This document shows positions 55,601-64,000 of a stretch of DNA of 64,000 nucleotides, in pieces. The position numbers and the translations under genes were made by a program. Source of the stretch: Anthoceros angustus (Eukaryota; Streptophyta; Anthocerotopsida; Anthocerotales; Anthocerotaceae); the NCBI GenBank assembly GCA_010909165.1, contig MU008226.1, positions 79,624 to 143,623 of the forward strand, given 5' to 3'. The notes under the pieces were generated by a model. It had not been told where the DNA came from. It ran no database searches and was given only the letters and a program-made list of their open reading frames with translations. Every line of letters begins with the position of its first letter. Position 1 is the stretch's first letter.

Positions 55601-57280
55601 AAGGCCCTAGGGAGGTGGACACGCCAGAGGGCGAAGGAGGAGATGCGCTTCATGAAAAGTTTGAGCGTAAACCGCAGAGGGGAGAGTTGGCGATCTGGGG
55701 GCAATCACTCAAAATTCGACCATGGAGGTGCAGCAAGGCGAGGAGGTCGCCATGGGAGCGCTGACCGACCTGGACATGAGGCTAGGCCAACAAGAAGGAG
55801 GAAATCGGAACTTGGTTGGAAGGGAGCTTGTTAACCGATCGCAAGCTAGAAAACTTGCAAGATTGGCAAAGCAGGAGGAAACGGTTTTGTGAATGAGGTT
55901 GAGCATGCGCCGTCAACGACGTCTGGGTCTGCTGGTAAGCGAGCAGGAGGCCACGATGGTGGCAAGGATGATGGAGAAATTGCGAAGAAATCGCAATTTG
56001 GAGGAAGGAGAAGTGGCACACAAAAATGAGGAGTGTGTGCGCTAGAGCCCAGGGAGCGAGGATGGCTCTATGGTGATGTGTATGAAGGAGGATTGTGGAG
56101 AAATCACACCTCAAGATATGCTTGCGTGGAATTGCAAGAAGGAGCGTCGACCAATTCACGGTCGATTGGAATTGCCGCCGTGAAACCGCAGAACGTAAGG
56201 AGATGCGCTAGAGCGCGATCTAGGGCTAGACATGAGTCTAGAAGGTCGGGAGATGGTGTACCGATGATGCATGTGTCCACGACTGCAGTACCTGGATGCC
56301 CGCAGATCGACGTGTGGAGAAGCTAGTTTTGTGAGCCGAGTTGAAGGCGGGGTTGTGGCCACGCACCAACATCCACCGTGAACAAGCTAGATGGAAACAA
56401 GCAAGGCGTGGCCTAGAGGTCAAGAGCAAGTCTTGATGCTGCTAGAAAGCCAAGGATCCGTGAAGGGAGTTTTGTGCAGGAGATGCAACCTAATGAATTG
56501 GGGATTCCGAGCGAGGAGAAAGGGTGAGCGTCAAGAGGGCTGCAAGTGGAGGCCACGGTTGGCAAAGGGAGAAGAGAAACGGAGAAATCGCGGAGGGACT
56601 CCCACACATGGCGTGTGGGAAGCGCGATGATGGAGCCTGAGTAGGCTCGAGGATGGTGTGCATGGAAAGGAGCGTGAAGAAACATCCAAGGGAGCGAAAA
56701 CCGCAGGAAAAGGAATTGGTTCATGGGCGGCCAAGGAAGCCACTTTTGTGGAGGTACGGCATGTCGAGAGTATTGTCGTAGGAGCGCGAGCTAGCTCGGG
56801 CCAGGAGCCTAAGGTTATCATGGCAGGACCACTGCTGCAAGAAGAGCAAGTTGACGACCGCAGCGTGGATACCGCAGCCTGGCCGATGCAAGGAGCAGGC
56901 ACGTCCACGGGTCATAATGTACATGGGGCTGCGGCCACAGCCCCTGTGTCCGTCGGTGGGCGAGGTAGCAGGAAGTGGCGAAAAGTGCATGGGAAGAGGA
57001 GGTTAGAACGTGAAGGACTCCCATGTCCACGTTATTGAATGGTGAGGTATGAAATTTCTTGGAGCACTAATCATGTCGGATAGTTTGTCTAGGGAAGGGC
57101 GTCTTTTCCCTAGAGCTGTGCCTTATTGTCTAAGAGATGGGGTCTTATACAAGCTTGGTTTGGATGAGAAGATCCGACGTTGTTTGAAGGAAGGAAGCTT
57201 CTCTTCTTAAAGAAGCTTTGCATGTAAGAGGTTGGAGGCCATTATTCGTGTAAATCACGGTGAAGAAGATCTTAGATGCA
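55601..57280. other. GC-rich block of copy 2 without a clear gene (matches 17.0-18.7 kb)
   Basis: No recognisable domain. Frames on both strands reflect base composition and differ between the two copies. Confidence 0.45.
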
Positions 57281-57289
57281 TTGTGGGCT

Positions 57290-57545
57290 TACGTGGAAAT
57301 GGGAGAAAGTGACTACCAAGAAGACTCCATATTATTTAACTAGAATCATTGTCAGGACATTTGTGGACAACAGCTCTCCTTGGGGTTAGGAATAAGCTGG
57401 GTTTGTTTTTTCTCGAGTATGGAGTGTAAAATAAAGCGAGAAAAGGAGGAATAAGCACGGACCAGACTGATCATGCTTCGAGTGTACTCAGGACTCGGTA
57501 GGTAACGGGACCCTGCACCAGGACCCCGGACTTAACGGTATCGGA
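57290..57545. other. Segment present only in copy 2
   Basis: About 250 bases absent from copy 1 at 18.73 kb. It includes GGAAATGGGAGAAAGTGAC at its start and, near its end, a small group of GTCCGGAC-like palindromes (57520-57555). Whether copy 1 lost it or copy 2 gained it is not clear. Confidence 0.6.
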
Positions 57546-57559
57546 TAAGTCCGGACCCC

Positions 57560-58580
57560 ACTCCGGTCGAATGGGATAAGTGAAGGTAACTTAGAAGAAG
57601 TGAGTAGGACAGAGGCGGCGCCACGGACGGCCCCGAATGGAAGACGGCATGCAGCAGCCAGACCGAAAGTACTGCCGTGGTCACAGCAGTATTCACGCCC
57701 GCTGCATCGCGCGACAAACAGAAGGCCGCAGGCGGAAGCGCAGCAGAGGCCATGTGCCCCTTACGGACAAAGAAAGAGCACCTCCGCTGACTTGGCCACT
57801 TCCACGCGAGAGGCAAGGAGGTCATTCTTCCAAGCAACTTCGCAGATCGCATGCTCGCCGACACCCGGCCCTCGGCGTTGTCTTTGTGATCGCCCACACC
57901 TCCACGGCCGCCGACTTCGCGAGGGAAGCAACCGACGCCGCCCAAGGAACGGACAATTGGAGCCTCACACTCCAGAACAAGCAGGATGGGGAAGATGGGA
58001 AATGAAGGCGGCGGAGGTTTGGGAGCCATGGAGCTTGGTGGAGCGCAACATCGCCACCAAGCGCCATCCCGACTTCGGGCCGTGGGCCGGAGGAGGCGGG
58101 GGAGCTGGTCAAGGAATGGCACCGGACGCTTTTCCAGTCTCGACCTTCGGCTGCCGCCCCCTAGTCCGGAGTACGCCCAAGATGTTGGCGCGCCAACAAG
58201 GAGGTTCTCTAAGAGCCTCGAGAGGACCTAGAGGTGGACCGTGAGGTCCCGAGGGCGGTACAATCGCCCACGGAGGAAATTGGGGGCGAGTCCCAACCTC
58301 TCAAGGCCGGAGGAAGATAGGCGGCAAAGGCCGCCGCCGAAGCTGTGAACGCAACGAACAACCAACGGCCGTTGATGCCTGACTTGGCCGGACAGAGGTG
58401 AGGGCAAAGGCTGTGATCATTGTCCATCGAATACCAAGGTAGATCACCTTGGTGACAATCTGGTGTTCCCCGCATGCGCCGCAGAGGAAGGAGGGCGATC
58501 GGGAAGGATCATCTTCGCCAGATCAATGTGAAGCTCACAAGCCGAGGTGTGAGAAGCCTCCGCCGCTATCGCCGCTCTTA
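57560..58580. other. Block of copy 2 without a clear gene (matches 18.8-19.74 kb)
   Basis: A 214-residue plus-strand frame (57600-58244) is Arg/Gly/Pro-rich and not kept in copy 1. No domain is visible. Confidence 0.4.
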
Positions 58581-58584
58581 ATTC

Positions 58585-60565
58585 ATGTGGGCACGCGAAC
58601 CTCCCAAGGAGGGAGAGAAGAGGAACGACCGGGCCGCCGCCACCGGGAGGCGTAAGGGAGCGCAGGAGGTGGAGGCCGCCTGGCCCCGAGCAAGAGGCGG
58701 AGGAAGACGATCGAGGGAATCCTGCACTCCATACGTCTGGAGCGGACTCCCCACCGAGGGAAGTGTGGAGGACATCCTGCTTCCTCCTCCCGGTGCCCCA
58801 CCGAGCACCAACAGGAGGAGGCGGCCCAGATGGAGAGGGCGGCTCGGGCCCGAGACCAGCCACCACGACGGCATAACGAGCCCCGACGGACTGCCGGGAC
58901 CAAGAGGCGGAAGACGGTGCCACCCGCCAACGCAAAGACTCGGGACGGCTTGCCCGCCAACGGAGTGGCAAGCGAGGAGGCGGAGAAGGGCGAAAGGGAC
59001 GCCGCCCAAGGAGCGGGAGGCCATCGGGCAGCCCCACCCGAGCCGGCCTGCCTCCGACCGGGAGAGGCAAAGGGTCCTCAACCTCACCCACCCTCCGAGC
59101 CCTGTGGAGAAAGAGGGCTAAAGGAATTGGCGCCAAGAGGGCCAAAGAAGGTGAGGCCCTGACCAAGACTCGTGACCTAAGGGTCCTGATTAGGTCCGGA
59201 GAGCCCACCGACTCCCGGCTGGTATGGAGGTCCTGATCGAGAGATGCCCGCCCACGACGGACTCTTGGGGGCCTCACTGGCGCCTGTGGAAGAGACACGG
59301 CGGTCCTGCCACCGCCATGGACATGCCTGGGGACTCTACGACGGCCGAGAAGACCTGGAGGTGGAGGCAACAAGGAGGCGATGGTGCTCTCAGAGTGATG
59401 GAGGCGCCCAGAGGCAAAGAAGGCGAAGTCCCGGCCGCATCGAGGAAGGAAGCGGGAGGCGGAGCGCGAGGTCCGTCCATTCGACACTGAAGGTCCTCCA
59501 CCGTGAACAAATGAGGCAGCAGGAGGCCCAAGCACGGGCAAGATCTCCGCAAGGGGGAGGCGCAGTAGAGGCGAGAGGGCTGACCGGCCGAGGCCCGCCG
59601 CCCAACATCGTCGCCGAGGCTCACCAAGGCCACAGAAGCGGAAGCCGGCGAAGTCGATATCACTATCGACGTGATCGGAACCGTGGAGGGAGACTACTGC
59701 AGCTGTGCCAACTCAAGGCCGAACAGCGGCAGTGGAGTGGGCACGGCCGAGCCGTGAGGAGGAGCTGGAGGTCGACCCGGAAATAGGGGACCCTGTGGTG
59801 CAGCAGGAGGTAGAAGGGGGCGGTGAGCCGGAGGACAAGAAGGATACCTTGAGCCGCAACTCCAAGACGACGGAGCAGCAGGGGTTCTCAACGAGAATCC
59901 AAGACTTCGAAAGGAGATAGAGCGCCCATTGAAGACGGAGGAGGCGAAATACGGCCCAAGGAGTTTGACGCCGCGAGGCCGCAGCAGGAGGTGGAGGAAG
60001 CCGTGAGTTTGACGGGATACCGCCCGCCTGAGAAGGAAGGGCGACTCCGGAAAGGATAAACGGAGGGAAGAAAGCGCTGAGGAGAAGCGCCGTCCGCCTA
60101 CGGAAGTGAGGGGAGTCACCATGGCCGCAAAGAATCAAGTGAGCCGGAACGATGACGGGAGGAGGAGAACGCCGAGCAGCAAAGGCCGCAGGAGGTGTCG
60201 GGAGGCCTTTGGTGGCATCGAGGGAGTCCGCCGCAGCTGGTAAGCCCTGCAACGGAGACGGGGCCGGTCACAACATGCCCACCGCCGAGCACCTCAAGGA
60301 GGGAATACCGGGTGCCCGCCCATGTGGAGGAGGCAATTCAACAAGTCGATTCCGACTTTGCCTACTACCACGCAGAAGCCCTCAAGGCTCGGAGGTCTTG
60401 CGCCACTCAGGTGTGGAGCGGACTCCGTAAGGGCTCAAGGAGGAGCGAGGGAGGAAGGACCCGGGACAAGCACGGGACCCTAGGAGCGCCTGCTTGATGA
60501 CAACGAAGAAGGGCGAGGGAGAGCAGCGGGAGGAGCCGGACGGAGGAAGGGTCACTGCACCGGAG
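58585..60565 (+). pseudogene. Arg/Glu-rich coiled-coil ORF, copy D
   Basis: Partner of copy B. Plus-strand frames 58585-59121 and 59244-59786 are Arg/Glu/Gly-rich. EDKKDTLSRNS and a shifted NERIQ block lie near 59840-59900. Frame 60195-60497 reads AHVEEAIQQVDSDFAYYHAE and then KGSRRSEGGRTRD, the most complete form of the family's C-terminal blocks in the window. GGAGGTAAGCACT follows at 60564. A 365-residue minus-strand frame (59541-58444) covers the same DNA but is Ser/Pro/Leu-rich and lacks any domain, so it is taken as a shadow. Confidence 0.55.
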
Positions 60566-60699
60566 GTAAGCACTCTGCACCTCCGCACGGAAGGAAGGGA
60601 GGAGGGCCCGGGGAGGCCGTGGAAGGGTGCAACCGGGCACTGGAACCAAGGAGGGCTCTGGATGAGCCCGTGATCAAGCCCGTGAGGAGGCAAACCAGA

Positions 60700-60975
60700 G
60701 TTCGTGGTCCGGACTTTGTCCTGACTCCTAAGAAAGGTCAACTCGGGTCCCCTCAAGGAAGTCTGACTTAGAGGTCCAGATTTAGACAGGACACCCCGAG
60801 GTCCGGACTGGAAGGTTGGGCCTGTGAGACCGACCTGTGAGGCAAGTCCGAGGTCAACGAAGTCCGAGGTCCGAACCCCTAAAGAAGGCCGGACACGAGG
60901 ACCGACCTCAGAGGGAAGGCCGGACCTAGAGGTCCTGACCGAGTCGAGACGGGTCCCGAGGTCCAGACTGTGGAG
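60700..60975. repeat. AGGTCCGGACCT palindrome array, copy D
   Basis: Units include GAGGTCCGGACTGG (60798), GTCCGAGGTCCGAACC and GAGGTCCAGACTGTGG. Counterpart of array B, with irregular spacing. Confidence 0.7.
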
Positions 60976-61099
60976 GGGGAGAGCCACCATCACCGCCCCT
61001 GCAGATCCATCTCTTGAGGCTCACGCAGGGCCCGCCAGAGAGATAAGAGAGGAGGAGGAGGACTGGTGGCCGTTGTCGGGCCGCCCGTAAGCGCTTCGA

Positions 61100-61320
61100 C
61101 AAAACCCTCGGGGAGAGGTAGGGGTCCCGCCTCATGGATCATCAACTGGGTCTTGTGCAGTTGTCAAGGCTCGGCTTTGGGCAGCCGGTGCAAGACGGAA
61201 TCAAAATATCCGTGGTAGGTTTGCCTAGGTCAAGCGGGCTCGCTTCGGGTAGCCACATTTATCACGGTCTGAGCTGAATACGAGGTTCGATCCCCAAGAG
61301 ATTTGGTTCGGATTGTTTGC
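61100..61320. other. Conserved segment with box-B-like motif, copy 2
   Basis: Counterpart of 22250-22480, with GAGGTTCGATCCCC at 61282-61295. Confidence 0.3.
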
Positions 61321-61918
61321 AGTCGCTCCTCACTCTCTCGCCTCATCATCCCCGCCCGGCCTACTTGTCCTCGTGGGCAACAACCGGGTGCAAAGGCTCG
61401 GGTGTTGCCCACGGCCCGCCTCCACGCCTTCCAGGATTCCTACTTCTTATCCACCCCAACACTCTCCTATGCCAACTACAACGATCAACTCACTCTACAA
61501 CGACACACCCATAACCAACTTCACCATTCTCAAAAGAAACATAGTTCATGATCACCGTGACACAAACTCACTTCTCGATCCCCAAATCTAACTCTAGTAA
61601 CGTCGCCAGCACGCCTCATGCGCACAACCGCTGGGGTGACGGCTAGCTGGTATTTCTCGGCCGATTGCTGGTACAAACACGGCGCGAGCGAGTAGCCAAC
61701 ACCTCGCAGGAGGCCAACCAACAGCAACACAAAGTACATCCAACAGCAATCTTTCACGAGAGGAGGAGCCTGCGTCGAGCGAACCCACCGCGAGGGGCCT
61801 CCGACCGAACCCCACCCTTCGCCTTCTCGTCGCTTGGCGGACGACGGTCAGCTGCGCACACATACACAAAGGGTTGCGCCGAAGAGACGAAGAGTGCATG
61901 GCAAAGCAAGGTCTGGTG
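61321..61918. other. LTR-internal-like block without a gene, copy 2
   Basis: Counterpart of 22481-23003. It holds the same C/A-rich run (CTCACTCTACAACGACACAC). No coding sequence is seen. Confidence 0.4.
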
Positions 61919-61948
61919 TTTATTCATCCTTCCACCCTCCCTTTTATA
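61919..61948 (-). promoter_or_regulatory. LTR-type promoter and polyadenylation signal, copy 2
   Basis: Minus strand TATAAAAG (61941-61948) followed by AATAAA (61919-61924), as at 23.03 kb. Confidence 0.55.
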
Positions 61949-62204
61949 GGTGGGGGAGTCGACTGGTCACTCGTGCTAGTTTAATGCTAGGACGACTTGC
62001 CAAGTCCAACAATAGGATCCTTGTCAGTCCCCTTGCATTTCATCCTCTCAGCTCGGTCCAGCTCACCTTGACCAGAATATCCTATCTGTCTATACTGCCG
62101 CCACTCTTAAATACTCACACTTCCCAAGGTGTGCACCACTTGGGACAAAACGTCCTATTGAAAAGGTCCTCACATCCTCACGTCACGCTTTTGTTCGCCC
62201 GGCT

Positions 62205-62800
62205 TGAAGGCGGAGAATAGGACAGTCCAAGGAGTTTGGCGTCGCGAGGCTGCAGCGAGGTGGAGGAAGCCGAGTCGGACGGGGATCGGCCCTGGAGAAG
62301 AGTGGCGGACCTCAGGAAAGGATAAATGGAAGGCGGAGGCGGTGGTGCTTTCGTCCGTTCGGGAAGCGAGGAGCTCGGCTCCATGGCATAAGCTGGAGCT
62401 GGAATGCGACAGGAGGAGGGTCGGCGGCGCAGGCTGCGAGGAGATGTCGGAGGCCCTTTGGTGGCATCGAAGTCCGCCCGGGCTGTTAGTAAACACAGCA
62501 GCGGAGCAGGCGGTGGACATGCCTGTTCTTAGGGCACCTCTGGCGGAGGAATCTGGGTGCTCGGGCCCATGTGGAGGAGGCAATTCAACAAGTCGATTCA
62601 CTTTGCCTACTACCTTGAGCTCCTCAAGGCTCTGGAGGTCTTGCCACTCTGGCGGTGGCGGACTTCGGAAGGGTCGGAAGGAGGAGGCGAGGAGGAAGGA
62701 CCGGGGCAGCGACCACAGGGACCCTAGGCTGTTTGATGACAACAGCGACAGCGAGAGCGGGGAGGGCGGAGGAAGGGACTGCTTGCAGGAGGTAAGCACT
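62205..62800 (+). pseudogene. Coiled-coil ORF, copy E (C-terminal part only)
   Basis: This is the start of the partial tandem copy. Frame 62204-62899 begins inside the protein, at the position equivalent to 21.11 kb in copy B. Near 62570 a frame reads AHVEEAIQQVDS and is then shifted. The YYHAE block is lost by a short deletion. GGAGGTAAGCACT follows at 62790. Confidence 0.5.
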
Positions 62801-62929
62801 CTGCACCTCACTTGCGGAAGGAAGGGAGGGGCACAGGAGGCCGTGGAAGGGTGCCAGGGCACTCGGGAACCAAGGGAGGCTCGATGGATGAGCCCGTGAT
62901 CGGCCAGTGAGGAGGCGGAACCCGAGGAG

Positions 62930-63200
62930 TGGGTCGGGACTTTGTCCGGACTCTGAAGGCGAATCAGTCAGGCCCCAGAGGAAGTCGGACTTGAGGTCAG
63001 ACTCTAGTGAGCCGGACCACGAGGTCGGACTCGAGGAAGGTTGGGCCCGGAGGGCCGGACCCGGAGGCAAGTCCAGGGCCCAGGGTCGAACCCGGAAAAG
63101 GCCGGGCCCAGGTCAGAACCCGGAGGACACGAGGACCCGGACCCGAAGGCGGACCTAGAGGTCCGGACTCGGTCGAGGCAGGGTCACGAGGTCGAGACTC
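62930..63200. repeat. AGGTCCGGACCT palindrome array, copy E
   Basis: Units include GTCCGGACTC (62947), GGGCCGGACCCGGAGG and GAGGTCCGGACTCGG (63159). Follows coiled-coil copy E. Confidence 0.65.
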
Positions 63201-63329
63201 GGGGCGGGGAGGACCGATCCGACCCAGCAGATCCATCTCTTGGAGGCCAGCTGCAGGGCCCGGAGAAGATAGAGAGGAGGGAGGACCTGAGTGGTGTGCC
63301 GTTGTCGGGCCGCGGCCGTGTATGACTGA

Positions 63330-63540
63330 CAAACCCTCGGGGAGAGGTAGGGGTCCCTCGCGGATCATCAATTGGGTGCGCATGATTGTCAAGGCTCGGC
63401 TTTGGGCGCGGTGCCAAGGCAGAATCGGGGGCCATCGTGGTAGGTTTGCCTAGGTCACGGGCTCGCCTCGGTGGCCACACTTATCCAGTTGTTGAATCGT
63501 AGGTTCGATCCCAAGAGATTTGGTTCGGATTGTTTGCGAG
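63330..63540. other. Conserved segment with box-B-like motif, copy E
   Basis: Third copy of the segment at 22250-22480, with TAGGTTCGATCCC at 63500-63512. Confidence 0.3.
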
Positions 63541-64000
63541 TCGTTCCTCTCACTCTCTCGCTCTCATCATCCTGCCCGGTCTACTTGTCCTCGGTGTGGG
63601 CAACAAGCGGTGTTGTGCGTTTACAGGTTTGCACGGCCGCGCTCTCACGCCTTCGAGATTCCCTCCACCCAACACTCTCCTATGCCAACTACAGCATCAA
63701 TTCACTCTACAACGACACACCCAACCAACCTCTTCACCATTCTCAAAAGAAACATAGTTCACAGACCACATACAAACTCACTTCATTCGATCCCAAATCT
63801 AACTCTACCGTAGCGTTCGCGGTTACCGCCTCCCTTGCGGCACAACTGCACAGGGGTGACTAATCTGGGTATTTCTCTCGGGCGATTGCTGTACAACACA
63901 CGGGCGTAGTCGCGCCGATCCTGAGGCCACCAGCAACACAAAGTACATCCAACAACAATCTTTCACGAGAGGAGGAGCTGCGTTGGCGAACCCACCGCGA
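63541..64000. other. Start of LTR-internal-like block, cut by window end
   Basis: Matches 22.48-22.92 and 61.32-61.79 kb. It includes the ACTCTACAACGACACACC run and the CAATCTTTCACGAGAGGAGG run. No gene. Confidence 0.5.

Larger units (their letters stand above)
47310..62205 (+). repeat. 14.5-kb composite repeat, copy 2
   Basis: Collinear partner of 8740-23265 in the same orientation. It holds about 240 bases at 57290-57545 that copy 1 lacks. Its left edge meets coiled-coil copy C. Its right edge runs straight into a partial extra copy of its own last 2.2 kb. Most differences from copy 1 are 1-6 base indels. Confidence 0.9.
59930..64000 (+). repeat. Tandem duplication, unit about 2.25 kb
   Basis: The segment 59930-62205 is followed directly by a second copy from 62205 that runs off the window. 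Paired landmarks are 59928/62205, 60326/62571, 60564/62788, 61284/63502 and 61740/63955. The unit starts inside the coiled-coil ORF and ends just past the LTR-like block. Confidence 0.85.

Noticed and set aside
58444-59541. 365-residue minus-strand ORF
   Set aside because: It is Ser/Pro/Leu-rich, has no domain and is not conserved in copy 1. It covers coiled-coil copy D on the opposite strand, so it is a composition shadow.
1-64000. CRISPR arrays, bacterial operons, ribosome binding sites
   Set aside because: The sequence is eukaryotic repeat DNA. The repeated motifs are irregular palindromes or long duplications without spacer-repeat structure.

Overview
This window is a block of repetitive nuclear DNA from a land plant. 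No intact host gene, rRNA or tRNA gene is visible. The plant origin rests on Ty1/copia and Ty3/gypsy polyproteins of plant type, copia polypurine tracts next to short TG...CA repeats, and a primer-binding site matching plant tRNA-Asp. The amount of nested, decayed retroelement suggests a large, TE-rich genome, but species or clade cannot be read from it.

Layout. 1-2.9 kb: 3' part of a gypsy pol (+ strand) whose integrase tail runs into a PHD-type zinc finger. 2.75-3.77 kb: a pair of direct repeats. 3.7-5.2 kb: a coiled-coil ORF (copy A) followed by a palindrome array. 5.2-8.7 kb: a 5'-truncated copia (- strand) with a recognisable 3' LTR. 8.74-23.27 kb: first copy of a 14.5-kb composite repeat. 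23.3-30.8 kb: coiled-coil and LTR-like remnants, ending in a short gag-like ORF. 30.84-37.9 kb: a second copia (- strand) split by a 1.9-kb insertion. 38.4-39.95 kb: a third copia fragment (- strand). 39.97-45.7 kb: a gypsy element (- strand) with integrase, RNase H, RT, protease, gag, tRNA-Asp PBS and part of its 5' LTR. 45.7-47.3 kb: palindrome array and coiled-coil ORF copy C (- strand). 47.31-62.2 kb: second, collinear copy of the 14.5-kb repeat in the same orientation. 62.2-64 kb: a partial third copy of its last ~2.2 kb, in tandem.

Two themes link the pieces. First, an Arg/Glu-rich coiled-coil ORF recurs five times (A, B, C, D, E). It carries the same peptide blocks (HVEEAIQ, YYHAELLKA, VLNERIQD), and each copy is followed by an array of the palindrome AGGTCCGGACCT. 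Second, the two 14.5-kb copies differ mostly by 1-6 base indels in GC-rich stretches, while their AT-rich stretches are almost identical. That pattern looks more like uncorrected long-read base-calling error, perhaps at methylated cytosines, than normal divergence. Many of the frameshifts described here, including the one inside the PHD finger, may therefore be sequencing errors rather than real lesions.
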